From positions 1 through 55,527 of the forward strand of contig NZ_JAAMQU010000018.1 in the NCBI RefSeq assembly GCF_013522925.1: DNA of 55,527 nucleotides, written 5' to 3'. Position numbers and translations under genes: made by a program. This DNA is from Pseudomonas japonica. Lineage in GTDB: Bacteria > Pseudomonadota > Gammaproteobacteria > Pseudomonadales > Pseudomonadaceae. The notes beneath the pieces were generated by a model, which had not been told where the DNA came from, searched no databases, and saw nothing but the letters and a program-made list of their open reading frames with translations. Shown piece after piece: positions 17,098-26,557 of this stretch; within the stretch, counting starts at the first letter, position 1, and every line of letters begins with the position of its first letter.

Positions 17098-17784
17098 TCA
17101 GTGTTGGGGTTTCCAGGCGCCACTGTCCACGGCGCTTGCGAGCTTGTTCACTGCCTCGCGCACAGCCAGGTCCAATACCTTGCCGTTCAGGGTCGAGTCA
17201 TAACTGGCGGTACCGCCAAAGCCAATGATCTCGCGGTTGGAGAGTGCGTATTCCCCGGCGCCTTGGGTGGAATACACCACTTCGGAAGTAGCGCTATCAA
17301 CGATGTTCAGAGCAACCTTGGCATAGGCCACTTGGCTCTTGGCCCGGCCAAGTATCCCGAACAGCTGCTGATCGCCTACCTCCTTGCGACCGAACTCGGT
17401 AACGTCGCCCGTCACCACATAGTCAGCGCCCTTCAGGCGCTGGACCTGGCCCTTGAAGCCCGCTTCCTGCTGGATTTCGCCCAGATTGTCGCGGTCCAGC
17501 ACATTGAAGCGGCCGGTCTGCTGGAGATGGGTAACCAGAATGGTCTTTGCCTGACTGCCGAGGCGGTCGACGCCGTCAGAGAAGATCCCACGCATGTAGC
17601 TGGAGCGGTTGTCGAACTTCCCCACTGCGATGGGCGAGCGCGCGCCGCTGTAGGGCCGGGCAACACTCTCCACTTGTGCCACCGGCAACGCCCGGGACGT
17701 TTCGGTAGCGGCGCAGCCAGACAGTGCGGCCAGGGCAAGCGTTGCCAGTACAGGCAGGGCAACCTTGGGAAAATTGGGGTTCAC
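17098..17784 (-). CDS. CsgG/HfaB-family outer-membrane lipoprotein
   Basis: The lipoprotein precursor has 228 residues with lipobox LSGC (Cys24). The mature protein has CsgG-family features: SPIAVGKFDNRSSYMRGIFS, then LVTHLQQTGRFNVLDRDNLG and DYVVTGDVTEFG. CsgG proteins form outer-membrane secretion pores for curli subunits; HfaB anchors holdfast. No curli genes are present, so a curli role is not supported. The start is a GTG at 17784 preceded by AAGGAG, which places the signal peptide correctly; the longer frame from 17841 would add 19 charged residues. It is the first gene of the lipoprotein trio. Confidence 0.83.
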   Translation of the reverse strand: MNPNFPKVALPVLATLALAALSGCAATETSRALPVAQVESVARPYSGARSPIAVGKFDNRSSYMRGIFSDGVDRLGSQAKTILVTHLQQTGRFNVLDRDNLGEIQQEAGFKGQVQRLKGADYVVTGDVTEFGRKEVGDQQLFGILGRAKSQVAYAKVALNIVDSATSEVVYSTQGAGEYALSNREIIGFGGTASYDSTLNGKVLDLAVREAVNKLASAVDSGAWKPQH

Positions 17785-18101
17785 AAACAGCTCCTTGTAG
17801 GGGTAGTGGCGTCCATTGCGCTCTCGCCGCAAGGCGCGCAAGCGGTGGGATTATAGGGATGGAAGCCAATAGCCACTAGTAGGGAGTCGAAATTTATTGA
17901 GCGCAGAGCCAGTGTCACTGGCCGATGTACTTTAAGGAAATTGCCCTCGCGTACAGGGAGTACGGGAAAAGCGCCGGTACGCAGGTGCACGCCCCCGTTC
18001 CTGGCCCCGGCTTCGGATCGATTATGGCTTACACTGCCGCAACCGACCCAAAGCAGCACATCCAGGAACGTGGCGACTGACTGGAAACCAGCGATGAACG
18101 C
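17785..18101. other. Upstream region of the csgG-like operon
   Basis: About 315 bases between the delta-60/RTX gene and the csgG-like gene, both on the minus strand. It contains a perfect TATAAT on the minus strand (17850-17855), 65 bases before the GTG start, but without a good -35. It also contains a 15-bp palindrome (17908-17922). No gene is seen. Confidence 0.5.
17908..17922. promoter_or_regulatory. Palindrome upstream of the lipoprotein trio
   Basis: GCCAGTGTCACTGGC is a perfect 7-1-7 inverted repeat about 55 bases upstream of a TATAAT sequence on the minus strand. It could be an activator or repressor site for the operon. Confidence 0.4.
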
Positions 18102-20147
18102 CTATACGACCGCAGCCTCCTGATGCCCGCCCGCCACACCTAGAAGCGCCAGTTCCGCCAAATCACTGTCCGGCTGGGCAAATATGATCGCATCGGTGCT
18201 CAGCGTCTGGCTCAGGTCGCCCCTGAGGCTGACCTCGAAGCGCTCGCCTTGTGCATTTGCGTCGAAGCTTTTGAGGTAAGTCGTGGTTCCATCATCATTC
18301 ACCATCAAAGCCAGTGTGCCGTCATGGCCGTCCCCCAGAGTGGTGAAGCCGAGCGCGGACACGTCGATGCGGTCGTTGAATACGTCAAAGTCGGCGATAC
18401 GGTCGCTGAAGTTCTGCCCTTCGTCACGGTAGCTGTCGCTCAGTGAGGTGAACCTGTAAGTATCGGCCCCCTCAGAGCCAAAGAGGATATCGCGGCCGGC
18501 GCCGCCATCGAGGATGTCATTACCCAGCCCACCGTACAGCCGGTCATCGCCCCCCTTGCCTAGTAATTCGGTGGTCACACTGCCAGCAATGTAGGAACTC
18601 GAGTCATCTGCGCCTTCGAACACATAGGGCGCAAACAAGAGGTGGTATTCGTCCAGCTGCCCGCTCAGGTCACCGTTGAGCACGAGTTCGAAGCGGTGGC
18701 CGTCCGCGTTGGGCTCCATACTCGTAAGGTAGGTACGGTTGGCTTCGGCATCTACTCGCAAGGCCAGTGTATTGCCGTAGCCGTCGCCCAGCCCGGTATA
18801 GCCCAGCGCTGCAAGGTCAAGCACGTCCCGTACCGGATTGAAATCGGTGATGTGGTCGCTGAAGCTTTCGCTGTCGGTACGGTAGCTGTCCTCCCTTGAA
18901 GAGAAGCGGAAGACGTCGCTGCCCGCGCCGCCGCTGAGCTGGTCACGGCCGCCACCGCCATCGAGCAAGTCGTTCCCCGCATCCCCGGAAATGGCTTCAT
19001 CCGCAGCGGTGCCTACTATGAGGTCGTTGCTGTCCTGGCCGTTGATATGGCGCAAATGCCCAACCGGGTCGCCGAAGCTGGTATCCAGCGTGCCGTCTGC
19101 GTTAAGCCGCAAGGCGGCGAAGTCCGCGTTGCCGTCGGCGTTGTACGCAGCGCCGGTCAGCAGGAGTTTGCCGTCATCCAGCACGGTGATGGTTTGCGCG
19201 CCATCGCGACCACCTTCAAAGTCGAACATGGCCTTGCCGCCATCGCCAAAGCTGGTGTCCAGGCTGCCGTCCGCATTCAGCCGAACCACGCTGAAGTTGA
19301 AGTTGCCATCGCCCACTTCGTTATCACCCTTGTCACTGGTGCCAGCGATCAGCAGTTTGCCGTCCGCTTGCTGCGTCACCACCCGGGCGTAATCGTTGCC
19401 GTCGGCCACGTCCACGGTCACCGTGCCATCGGTACCGAAGCGGGTGTCGAGTGTGCCGTCCGAGTGATACCGCGTGAGGCTGAAATCGGCGGTTCCGCCG
19501 GGGTAGCGGTAACCGGCGAGCAACACATCACCATTGGATTGGAGGGCCAGCGACGTTTCGGTGATGACAGGCATCCCGTCTGGCAGGGCGAAGGTGGCGA
19601 TGCCGCCCCGGCCGAAGGCCTGGTCGAGGGCCCCTTGGTCGTTGAACCGCACCAGGGTGAGGGTGGTGTCGCTGCGGGCGCTCGCTAACAACATGCCGTC
19701 CGCGAGCGCTTGCACGCTGGAGTAGGCAGGCGCGTCGCCTTGCGCGGGGATAGCCACCGACAACAACTCGGATGGCCGATCATTCGCAGTGGCGCCAAGC
19801 GCCAGGATGCTCAGGTTGTAGGTGCCGTTGTCATTCAAGATCTGGCTGGTCAGGTTCTGGCCAGAAGGTTGCGTCGTAAGGTCACCGCTGTCACTGACAG
19901 GCACCACAGCGGGAAGTCGCTCAATGCCGTCGTGGTCGTAGCTGAAGTTGCGTTGGCCGTCGGGCGTCAGGCTTACCACCGCGTAATCCGAGCGGTCGCC
20001 GTCGGACGTCAGCCCTACCATCTGCACTTTGCCGGCGCTGGTAATAGCGACACTGTGGCTGGAGTCATTGAGGCCTGAGACATCGACAACGGTCTTGCCG
20101 GTGCGCAGGGTAGTAGCTGGCAGGGTAGTGGAAGAGGCAGAAATCAT
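18102..20147 (-). CDS. Secreted delta-60-repeat protein with two AlgE-type R-modules (RTX)
   Basis: The protein has 681 residues and no Sec signal peptide. Residues 1-360 contain delta-60 (DGSLDTSFG-type) repeats at about 171, 230, 293 and 350, the pattern of a beta-propeller. Two R-modules follow (about 373-507 and 525-658), each with RTX nonapeptides (GGAGRD, GGLGND) and then the conserved DSYR...DFxxxxDxxDxxALGF...YLxS segment of alginate-epimerase R-modules. These bind calcium and alginate and carry type I secretion information. The ATG at 20147 follows GGAGA. It lies 140 bases downstream of the epimerase gene on the same strand, so it is probably a secreted partner acting on or binding alginate. 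No catalytic site is recognised. Confidence 0.8.
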   Translation of the reverse strand: MISASSTTLPATTLRTGKTVVDVSGLNDSSHSVAITSAGKVQMVGLTSDGDRSDYAVVSLTPDGQRNFSYDHDGIERLPAVVPVSDSGDLTTQPSGQNLTSQILNDNGTYNLSILALGATANDRPSELLSVAIPAQGDAPAYSSVQALADGMLLASARSDTTLTLVRFNDQGALDQAFGRGGIATFALPDGMPVITETSLALQSNGDVLLAGYRYPGGTADFSLTRYHSDGTLDTRFGTDGTVTVDVADGNDYARVVTQQADGKLLIAGTSDKGDNEVGDGNFNFSVVRLNADGSLDTSFGDGGKAMFDFEGGRDGAQTITVLDDGKLLLTGAAYNADGNADFAALRLNADGTLDTSFGDPVGHLRHINGQDSNDLIVGTAADEAISGDAGNDLLDGGGGRDQLSGGAGSDVFRFSSREDSYRTDSESFSDHITDFNPVRDVLDLAALGYTGLGDGYGNTLALRVDAEANRTYLTSMEPNADGHRFELVLNGDLSGQLDEYHLLFAPYVFEGADDSSSYIAGSVTTELLGKGGDDRLYGGLGNDILDGGAGRDILFGSEGADTYRFTSLSDSYRDEGQNFSDRIADFDVFNDRIDVSALGFTTLGDGHDGTLALMVNDDGTTTYLKSFDANAQGERFEVSLRGDLSQTLSTDAIIFAQPDSDLAELALLGVAGGHQEAAVV

Positions 20148-20287
20148 GACAATCTCCGAATCCCAACGAAAGAGGTCGGGTGTGCCTCAAACGGTAGTTG
20201 GAAATACGCCTTCACCGAGGGCGCTTCGTCCGAATCAATTGGCGCCGTCGCCTGAAGGCCGCAACCTTCAAGCGGGCGCCCATTCCC

Positions 20288-23200
20288 CTACCCCACCAGG
20301 TCCACCGAGCGGAGCTCATCGACACCTACCATCCGCACCTCGAAGTCCGGCGTGCCGTTGGCATCCTGGCTGCCCTGCAGCACGCCATCGGCGAACCGCA
20401 GCTCACCGGTGGCGTCGGCACTGAACGCCGCGCTGCCGATGAACTTGAAGCCGTCCATGGCCGCTGTGAGCGGATTGGCATCCAGGCCGGTGAGATCGAT
20501 CTTGTCGCCCTCGGCCTCACTGAACCCCTCGATCTGATCGCCCGCGGCGCCCACGCCCATGTCGTGCCATGCACTGAACCGGTACACATCGGCACCGCCG
20601 CCGCCGACCAGGGTGTCACTGCCGCCCTTGCCATCGAGTACGTTGTTCCCCGCGTTGCCCGTCAGCACGTTATCCAGGGCATTGCCGGTTCCGGCCAGGG
20701 CCTTGTTACCGGCAAGGTCGAGCTCTTCGACGTTGTTGCCCAACGTCCAGCTCACCGAGCTTTGCACGGTATCGACATGCGCTGTGTTGGCGTCGGTTTC
20801 GGTCACGGTGTCGCCAACGTTGTCGACGATATACAGGGTGCTGCCCGTGCCTTTGCCAATCAGGGTGTCGGCGCCCACGTCACCGTTGAGCACCTGGCTT
20901 TCCGAGCCGGTCGCCACCAGGGTGTCGGCCACGTCGGTGCCCTGTATCCGCCCATTCTGGTTCGAGCTCGAGGCGGTGATGGCGCCAGGGTCGTTGTTGT
21001 CGCTGGGGTTGCCCTTGTAGCCCAGGTCGTTGGCGATGTAATCGGCCAGGCGCTGGCCGACGATTTCCGCCGACTCTTCGTGCAGGTGCCACACGTCATC
21101 CGGGTACGTCACCGGGTCCACTTCCTGGCGCAGGGGCAGGTCGGTGTAGTCGACGGCGAGTTGTACGTCCGCGCGCTCGGCGGCCATGGCCTCCTGGGCG
21201 TGCCGAACATGCACGGTGCCGTCGACAATGCCGGCGATCTTGCTTTCGGAATAGCCACGGTAGCGGGCGCCGTCCTCGGCATAGTGGCCGGTTTCCATCA
21301 GGTAAACCGTAAAGTCCCCCAGCTGTGCATGCAGGTAGTCGAACACCTTCAAGGTCGAGGCCTTGTACAGGGCTTCGGCCGCCGTCTTGTCGCTGGCCCT
21401 GGCGATCGCCTGGGCGCCCTCCTCGCCTTGCCCCCAGATGATGTCCAGGTTTACCGGGTCGGTCTTGCTCAGGGTCGCGATCTGGCTCTTGAGCAGGTCG
21501 ACTGCCCGGGTAAGCACAGGCCCCGGCTTGTTGGTGTCGGTGAACCACCAGCTCAGGGCCTTCTCCGCGGCCGTATCTGTAGAAAGCCCGGTGACGGTGG
21601 TGCCGCCAATGGCGATGTCCACGGGGTTGCCGTTGGAATCATTGAACTGGCTGCGCACATCCAGAGGCGTGTAGCGGCTCAGGTCCTTGACCAGTTCCGT
21701 GATACCCGACTGGCTGTCGTCTTCAGTCACCCGCATCAGGCGTGCGTTGGACTGGCCCAGGGTGGGCAGAAATTCGATGCCCGCCGTGGTGTGCGGGGCG
21801 AATACGAAGTCGCTGGACGTCAGCGCAAGGTTGCCACTGAGGGCGACTTCGAAACGATTGCCATCGCTATCAGCATCGTTGGTCTTGATGTAGGTCTTGT
21901 TGGAGGAGGCGCTGTACGTTGTGTACAGGGTATGCCCGCTGCCGCTGCCAAGGGCAAAAAAGCCCAGCGCGCTGACGTCGATCTTGTCCTGGCCGCGGAC
22001 GAAATCGAAGATAGTGTCGGTGGCGGTCACGCCGCCGGAGTCATAGTCGCGGTAGCTGTCGAGCATTTTGCTGAAGCGGAAGGTATCGGCGCCGCCCTGC
22101 CCATAGAGCGAGTCCTTGCCCGCGCCGCCGTCGAGCGTGTCATTGCCATCCCCCGCCTTGAGGGTGTCGTTGCCAGCCAGGCCTAGCAGCGACTCGCCGC
22201 TGGCGGTGCCCACCAGGTTGTCGTTGCCGCTGGTACCGGTGAGGTTGGTGCCTGAGGTACCGGCGAAGATGAACTTGCTGGCGCTCAGGTTGCTCAACTG
22301 GTTGCCCTGTAACGAGATCTCCAGGCGTTCCCCAGCCGCATCCGCCACGAAAGACTTGATGTAGGTCTTGCTGCCATCACTGCTGGTGCTCACCTTGACG
22401 GTGGTGCCGTAACCATCACCCAGGCCGGTGATACCCAAGGCAGAGAGGTCGATGCGGTCGGTGCTGAAGTCCTTGATGAGGTCGCTGGCTACCGTGCCGC
22501 TGGTGGTACGGTAGCTGTCGCTGCGCGCGGTATAGACGAAGGTGTCGGTGCCTGTACCACCGGTCAGCGTATCGACGCCCGCGCCGCCGGTCAGGCGGTC
22601 GTTGCCTCCCATCCCTTCGATGCGGTCCTTGCCTGCCAGGCCGTTGATGGTATTAGCCGGGCCGTCGCCTATCAGGACGTCATCGCCCGCCGTGCCATTG
22701 AGCGGGTTGGCCACGGCGGCCGCTGCCAGGGCAGTGACTGCCACTGCGGCATCCAGGTTCAGGGCATCGAGCTTGGCAGTGGATGTTTTGGCAAACACGA
22801 AATTGGACGCCTTGAGGCTGCTGAGGTAGTTGCCGGTCAGGCCCAGCTCAAAGCGCACACCGTTGGCGTCGGCATCAAAATCCTTGAGGTAGGTAAGGTT
22901 GCTGGTTGCGTTGTAAGAAACGTTCAAGGTGTTGCCGTGCCCATTGCCCAGCCCGGTGAACCCCAAGGCCGCCACGTCAATCTTGTCGCCGCTGGCGCTG
23001 AAGTCGGTCACCGTATCCTTGGCCGTCAAACTGGCCGTGCGATAGCTGTCAGTGGCGGCGGTGAAGCGGAAGGTATCGCTGCCCGTGCCCCCGATAAGCT
23101 TGTCCACGCCCGCCCCGCCCACCAGCACGTCGTTGCCGCCGGCGCCATTGACCGTATCCTTCCCGGCATAGCCCATCAGGGTTTCGCCGGCACCGGTACC

Positions 23201-24391
23201 CATCAGGTTGTCGTTGCCGCTGGTGCCGATCAGCGAGCCCTGGCTCCCGCTGACGGTGCTGCCGTCGCCGTAGAGCGCCGTGTCACCGCGGGAGACGTGG
23301 CTGATGGTGTTATTGATCAGGGTATTGTGATCGGTGCCTTTCTCATCCACTTCGGCCACACCATAGGTGGACCGGTCGCTGCCGACGATGGTGTTTCCCT
23401 GGATCAGGTTATTGCTGCCATTGAAGTAGTCACCGGACGCCCCACGGCTATCGTCATACGACTGAATCACGACTTCCGGGGAGGTCACCGCCAGGGAGTT
23501 CTTTTGAATGGAATTGTTCAGCAGCTCCACGTCCGAGCTGCCGTACAGGCGGACTCCGGAGCGGGCATTGTCGTGGATATCCACCCCGCTGACGGTCACA
23601 TCATGAACCAGCTTGAGCAGCACCCCTTCGGCCTTGTTACCGTAAACGCTCCCGCCACTGATAACGATGTCGTTCGGTGCGGCGAGGTCTTCGTCACCGC
23701 GCTGTAGCACGATGCCGGTGCTGCCGTTGTTGTAGGCGTTGTTGTCGCGCATGGTGAAATCGTTGGTGCTGGTCACCACATTGAAGCCGTGGCGGTCATT
23801 GCCGTAGCTGGTGTTGTTCACGAACGAGCTATTCACCAGGTAATCGGCAACGAAGCCGTCCAGGCCGTTTCCGTGCGCCACGCTGTTCTTGAGGACCATG
23901 TTCCAGGTCTGTTCATGGGGGTCGAAACCATAGCCCGAGCAGTTTTTGACTTCGACGCTGTCGATTGTGACATTGGAGTCGTGCCCGGCTTTGCCAGGAA
24001 TGTAACCGTTGAACCAGCCGTCAATCTTGCCGGTTGTGTTGGCGCGGTTACCGTCGATGGTCAGGTCCTTGATCCCGAAATCGTGATTCTGCTCCCCGTA
24101 CTCGGAGCGGATCACGCCAGTGATCTTGGTATCGGAACCATCCGCAACCTTGATGACTGTCTTGCCCATTCCAGCACCGTACAGGTGGACGTTATTGCGC
24201 AACATCAAACAGCCATCGCCGGGCTCGTCGCCTGCAGAAACCTTATAGGTACCGGCGGGAACATACACATCACCACCGCCTGCCTTGTACGCCGCCTCGA
24301 TAGCGCGTTGAATGGCCTGGGTGTCGTCTGCAGTGCCATTTCCTTTCGCTGAATAATCTTTCACGTTATAAATCAAGGGGTTGATCTCCAT
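20288..24391 (-). CDS. Bifunctional mannuronan C-5 epimerase and alginate O-acetylesterase (PsmE/AlgE-like)
   Basis: The extracellular enzyme has 1367 residues. The A-module (1-385) has the AlgE catalytic set: Y154-GF-D157-P-H159, D183 and R200-H201, which converts mannuronate to guluronate in polymeric alginate. Three R-modules follow (about 388-535, 564-710 and 718-866), each with RTX repeats and DSYR. Residues 870-1130 form an SGNH/SASA-type esterase: GQS881N and D1099-x-x-H1102. The C-terminus (1150-1367) carries further RTX repeats and a type I secretion signal. The layout matches P. syringae PsmE, which also removes acetyl groups that block epimerisation. The start at 24391 fits the A-module; a GTG at 24433 is possible. 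No type I exporter genes are nearby. Confidence 0.88.
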   Translation of the reverse strand: MEINPLIYNVKDYSAKGNGTADDTQAIQRAIEAAYKAGGGDVYVPAGTYKVSAGDEPGDGCLMLRNNVHLYGAGMGKTVIKVADGSDTKITGVIRSEYGEQNHDFGIKDLTIDGNRANTTGKIDGWFNGYIPGKAGHDSNVTIDSVEVKNCSGYGFDPHEQTWNMVLKNSVAHGNGLDGFVADYLVNSSFVNNTSYGNDRHGFNVVTSTNDFTMRDNNAYNNGSTGIVLQRGDEDLAAPNDIVISGGSVYGNKAEGVLLKLVHDVTVSGVDIHDNARSGVRLYGSSDVELLNNSIQKNSLAVTSPEVVIQSYDDSRGASGDYFNGSNNLIQGNTIVGSDRSTYGVAEVDEKGTDHNTLINNTISHVSRGDTALYGDGSTVSGSQGSLIGTSGNDNLMGTGAGETLMGYAGKDTVNGAGGNDVLVGGAGVDKLIGGTGSDTFRFTAATDSYRTASLTAKDTVTDFSASGDKIDVAALGFTGLGNGHGNTLNVSYNATSNLTYLKDFDADANGVRFELGLTGNYLSSLKASNFVFAKTSTAKLDALNLDAAVAVTALAAAAVANPLNGTAGDDVLIGDGPANTINGLAGKDRIEGMGGNDRLTGGAGVDTLTGGTGTDTFVYTARSDSYRTTSGTVASDLIKDFSTDRIDLSALGITGLGDGYGTTVKVSTSSDGSKTYIKSFVADAAGERLEISLQGNQLSNLSASKFIFAGTSGTNLTGTSGNDNLVGTASGESLLGLAGNDTLKAGDGNDTLDGGAGKDSLYGQGGADTFRFSKMLDSYRDYDSGGVTATDTIFDFVRGQDKIDVSALGFFALGSGSGHTLYTTYSASSNKTYIKTNDADSDGNRFEVALSGNLALTSSDFVFAPHTTAGIEFLPTLGQSNARLMRVTEDDSQSGITELVKDLSRYTPLDVRSQFNDSNGNPVDIAIGGTTVTGLSTDTAAEKALSWWFTDTNKPGPVLTRAVDLLKSQIATLSKTDPVNLDIIWGQGEEGAQAIARASDKTAAEALYKASTLKVFDYLHAQLGDFTVYLMETGHYAEDGARYRGYSESKIAGIVDGTVHVRHAQEAMAAERADVQLAVDYTDLPLRQEVDPVTYPDDVWHLHEESAEIVGQRLADYIANDLGYKGNPSDNNDPGAITASSSNQNGRIQGTDVADTLVATGSESQVLNGDVGADTLIGKGTGSTLYIVDNVGDTVTETDANTAHVDTVQSSVSWTLGNNVEELDLAGNKALAGTGNALDNVLTGNAGNNVLDGKGGSDTLVGGGGADVYRFSAWHDMGVGAAGDQIEGFSEAEGDKIDLTGLDANPLTAAMDGFKFIGSAAFSADATGELRFADGVLQGSQDANGTPDFEVRMVGVDELRSVDLVG

Positions 24392-25143
24392 GATGGGCTG
24401 GCATCGAAAAATGGTTACGTGCGGGTTGCTCACGCAGGTATTCGTCTCTCGCTGATGCCTTTTCTGGCATTAAAAAATTGAACAAAGCCGTGGTTAACTT
24501 TTAATGGCGTCAATATTCTTGGAACTTACGACGCCACTCATCGAGAATGACTCTCTAGATAATCAACCTCTCTTCCAGATACCTTATGCCCCAGGAACTT
24601 TAAACCCGCTTTCATCGAGTACGCAGTACTACTCCGACACCGGATGTAAATGCGGAAAACCTTTGTACATCAATGGTTTACGCGGTTTTTTAGCGTTCAT
24701 ATTGCTGCAATAATTGATTGCAGATTTCGATCAGCAACTGACCAAGGGGATGGTGGCATATTAGTTAGTTATGTGTGAGTTCATTACTGCCTTTCCCGGG
24801 TACCATAGTCGCAAGTCTCGGAGATAGCTAATGACTGCGCTCAATTAGCTGCGGGAGCAAGTGCGGGATAACTTCGGCACGGGATGAACGGACGTCAACG
24901 AAAGGTCACGGCTTGCATGCCGACCTACGTGAGCGAGGTGCTATGCCGTTTTGCATAAGCATAGAGCGGTGCTTTGGCGACCCATTGGGAAGCAGGCCGT
25001 CAAGGGCCAGGAGCAGATAGGGAAAGGCATCGCCTGATGGCACTTTCTTGTATCATTTTGCGAATGGTTCTTGTTAACCTTCGCCACCGCTTCGCAACCA
25101 CTGGGTTGCGCGCGCCTGCTGTCTATTCAACAAGGAGTCCCAG
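24392..25143. other. Long intergenic region between the epimerase and yncE-like genes
   Basis: About 750 bases separate these divergent genes. The stretch 24470-24720 has clearly lower GC than its surroundings and no supported gene; it presumably holds the epimerase promoter and regulator sites. ATGCC/GGCAT makes a short stem at 24454-24470. The part next to the yncE-like gene contains a Fur-box-like sequence. I see no RNA gene. Confidence 0.5.
25058..25076 (+). promoter_or_regulatory. Possible Fur box upstream of the yncE-like gene
   Basis: TTGCGAATGGTTCTTGTTA resembles Pseudomonas Fur sites built on GAATGATTCTC; about three quarters of the positions agree. It lies 68 bases before the start codon. 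E. coli yncE is iron-repressed through Fur, which makes the match plausible. Confidence 0.35.
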
Positions 25144-26556
25144 ATGGGAACAGGCAACGCCCGCCTGGCGCCGACCGGCCGCCAGCTCTGCACCATGGTT
25201 TCGCTACTTGGCCTGATGGCCTTGGGCGTGCAAACCGCCCAGGCCGCTACTGTGTTCGATGCGCCAGACGCCACCTATAAAGGTGAGATCAACGCACAGG
25301 GCCCCCGTGGCACCGCCATTACCGCAGGCAGCGAAGTGCAGCTGCAGGGGCGCGACTTCAAGCCGGGGCAGCGGATTACCCTCATGCGTGGCAACACCGT
25401 GCTGAACACGGACGCCTACGTGGCGGACGAAAAAGGCACGTTCAGCGCCAGCCTGAAGGTGCCGGCCGATGCGGCGGTGGGCTTGCAGCCTATCCTGGTG
25501 GCGGTCAGCAACCCCTCGGCTGCGGCCGTGTTCCCGCTGAAAGTGTCGCCGGTGGTACCGGTATCCAATACCGAGGCCTACAAGCAGGTCAGCGCCAAAC
25601 TGGCACCCGGGCTGTATCAGTCTGCTGTCAGCGCCAAAACCGGCGCGGTGTTCGTGACATCCGCCGTGGGCCGCCCGCCGGTGAAGGCCTCGGAGCTGCT
25701 CAGGCTCAACGGCGAAACGCTCGCCGTGGAAGCCCGGGTTACCCCCGCAGTTGCTCCCGGCAGCGACGACGGCAGCGTGTTCGCCGTGTATGGCGTGGGC
25801 GTGGACGACCAGAACGGCAACGTGTGGGTCACCAACACCCGCCAGAATGCCGTAGCCGTGTACCGGCAGGCCGATCTTAGCCTGGTCAAGCAGTTCGCCC
25901 CGGGCACCGTGGCCCACGCCCGTGACGTGGTGATCGACCCAACGCTGGGCCGCGCCTTCGCCTCGGCGACCGGCACGCCGGTGATTGCCATGTTCGACAC
26001 CAAAACCCTGGCCGAACCTACCCCGATCCAGGTCAAGTCGCTGAAATGGGGCAGCCAGTTCTCCGTGGCCAGCCTGCACCTGGACGCAGCGGCCCACAAG
26101 CTGTACGCCGTGAGCCTGAGCACCGAAGAAGCCGCGGTAGTGGATGCCAAGACCGGCACGGTAGAGAAAGTGATCCCGGTAGAAGGGATCAAGATGGCCA
26201 TGGGCGTGGCGTATGACGCCAAAACCAACCGCCTGTTCGTGGCCGCTCAGGGCAGCGACAACCTGGCCATCGTCGACTTGGCCAGCGGCAAGACGCTGCA
26301 CCGGGTGAGCACCGGCGCCGGCCCGCTGAACGTGGCGTTCGACCCGGTCAAGCGCCTGGCGTACGTGACCAACCGCGTGTCCGGTACCCTTTCCGTGGTA
26401 GACCCGGACGGCAAGCTGGTCGCCAACCTGCCCGACGGCACCTTCCCCAACCACGTGACCGTGGACGGGAAAGGCAACGTTTACGCCGTGAACAAGGCCA
26501 AGGGCCAGGACGACGCCGAAGGCGATCGCATCACCCGCTTCAGCCCGGTGAAATAA
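25144..26556 (+). CDS. YncE-like periplasmic beta-propeller protein
   Basis: The precursor has 470 residues. The signal peptide ends near TAQA/AT (residue 34). Residues 45-140 look like an Ig-like or carbohydrate-binding sandwich (GSEVQLQGRDFKPGQRITL), followed by a seven-bladed YVTN/NHL-type propeller with repeats such as AVSAKTGAVFVTS, VGVDDQNGNVWVTNTRQNAV and VTVDGKGNVYAVNKAKG. YncE binds DNA in vitro, is iron-regulated in E. coli, and its physiological role is unclear. An excellent ribosome binding site (AAGGAG) precedes the ATG. Its stop is one base from the stop of the convergent chemoreceptor gene. Confidence 0.8.
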   Translation: MGTGNARLAPTGRQLCTMVSLLGLMALGVQTAQAATVFDAPDATYKGEINAQGPRGTAITAGSEVQLQGRDFKPGQRITLMRGNTVLNTDAYVADEKGTFSASLKVPADAAVGLQPILVAVSNPSAAAVFPLKVSPVVPVSNTEAYKQVSAKLAPGLYQSAVSAKTGAVFVTSAVGRPPVKASELLRLNGETLAVEARVTPAVAPGSDDGSVFAVYGVGVDDQNGNVWVTNTRQNAVAVYRQADLSLVKQFAPGTVAHARDVVIDPTLGRAFASATGTPVIAMFDTKTLAEPTPIQVKSLKWGSQFSVASLHLDAAAHKLYAVSLSTEEAAVVDAKTGTVEKVIPVEGIKMAMGVAYDAKTNRLFVAAQGSDNLAIVDLASGKTLHRVSTGAGPLNVAFDPVKRLAYVTNRVSGTLSVVDPDGKLVANLPDGTFPNHVTVDGKGNVYAVNKAKGQDDAEGDRITRFSPVK

Positions 26557-26557
26557 G

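Noticed and set aside
20198..22186. Plus-strand open frame of 662 codons opposite the epimerase gene
   Set aside because: The minus strand encodes clear catalytic and RTX motifs over the same bases; the plus-strand reading is a codon-bias shadow.
24504..24713. Plus-strand 69-codon frame in the low-GC intergenic region
   Set aside because: No ribosome binding site, no domain and unconvincing composition; the stretch is more likely promoter DNA of the epimerase.
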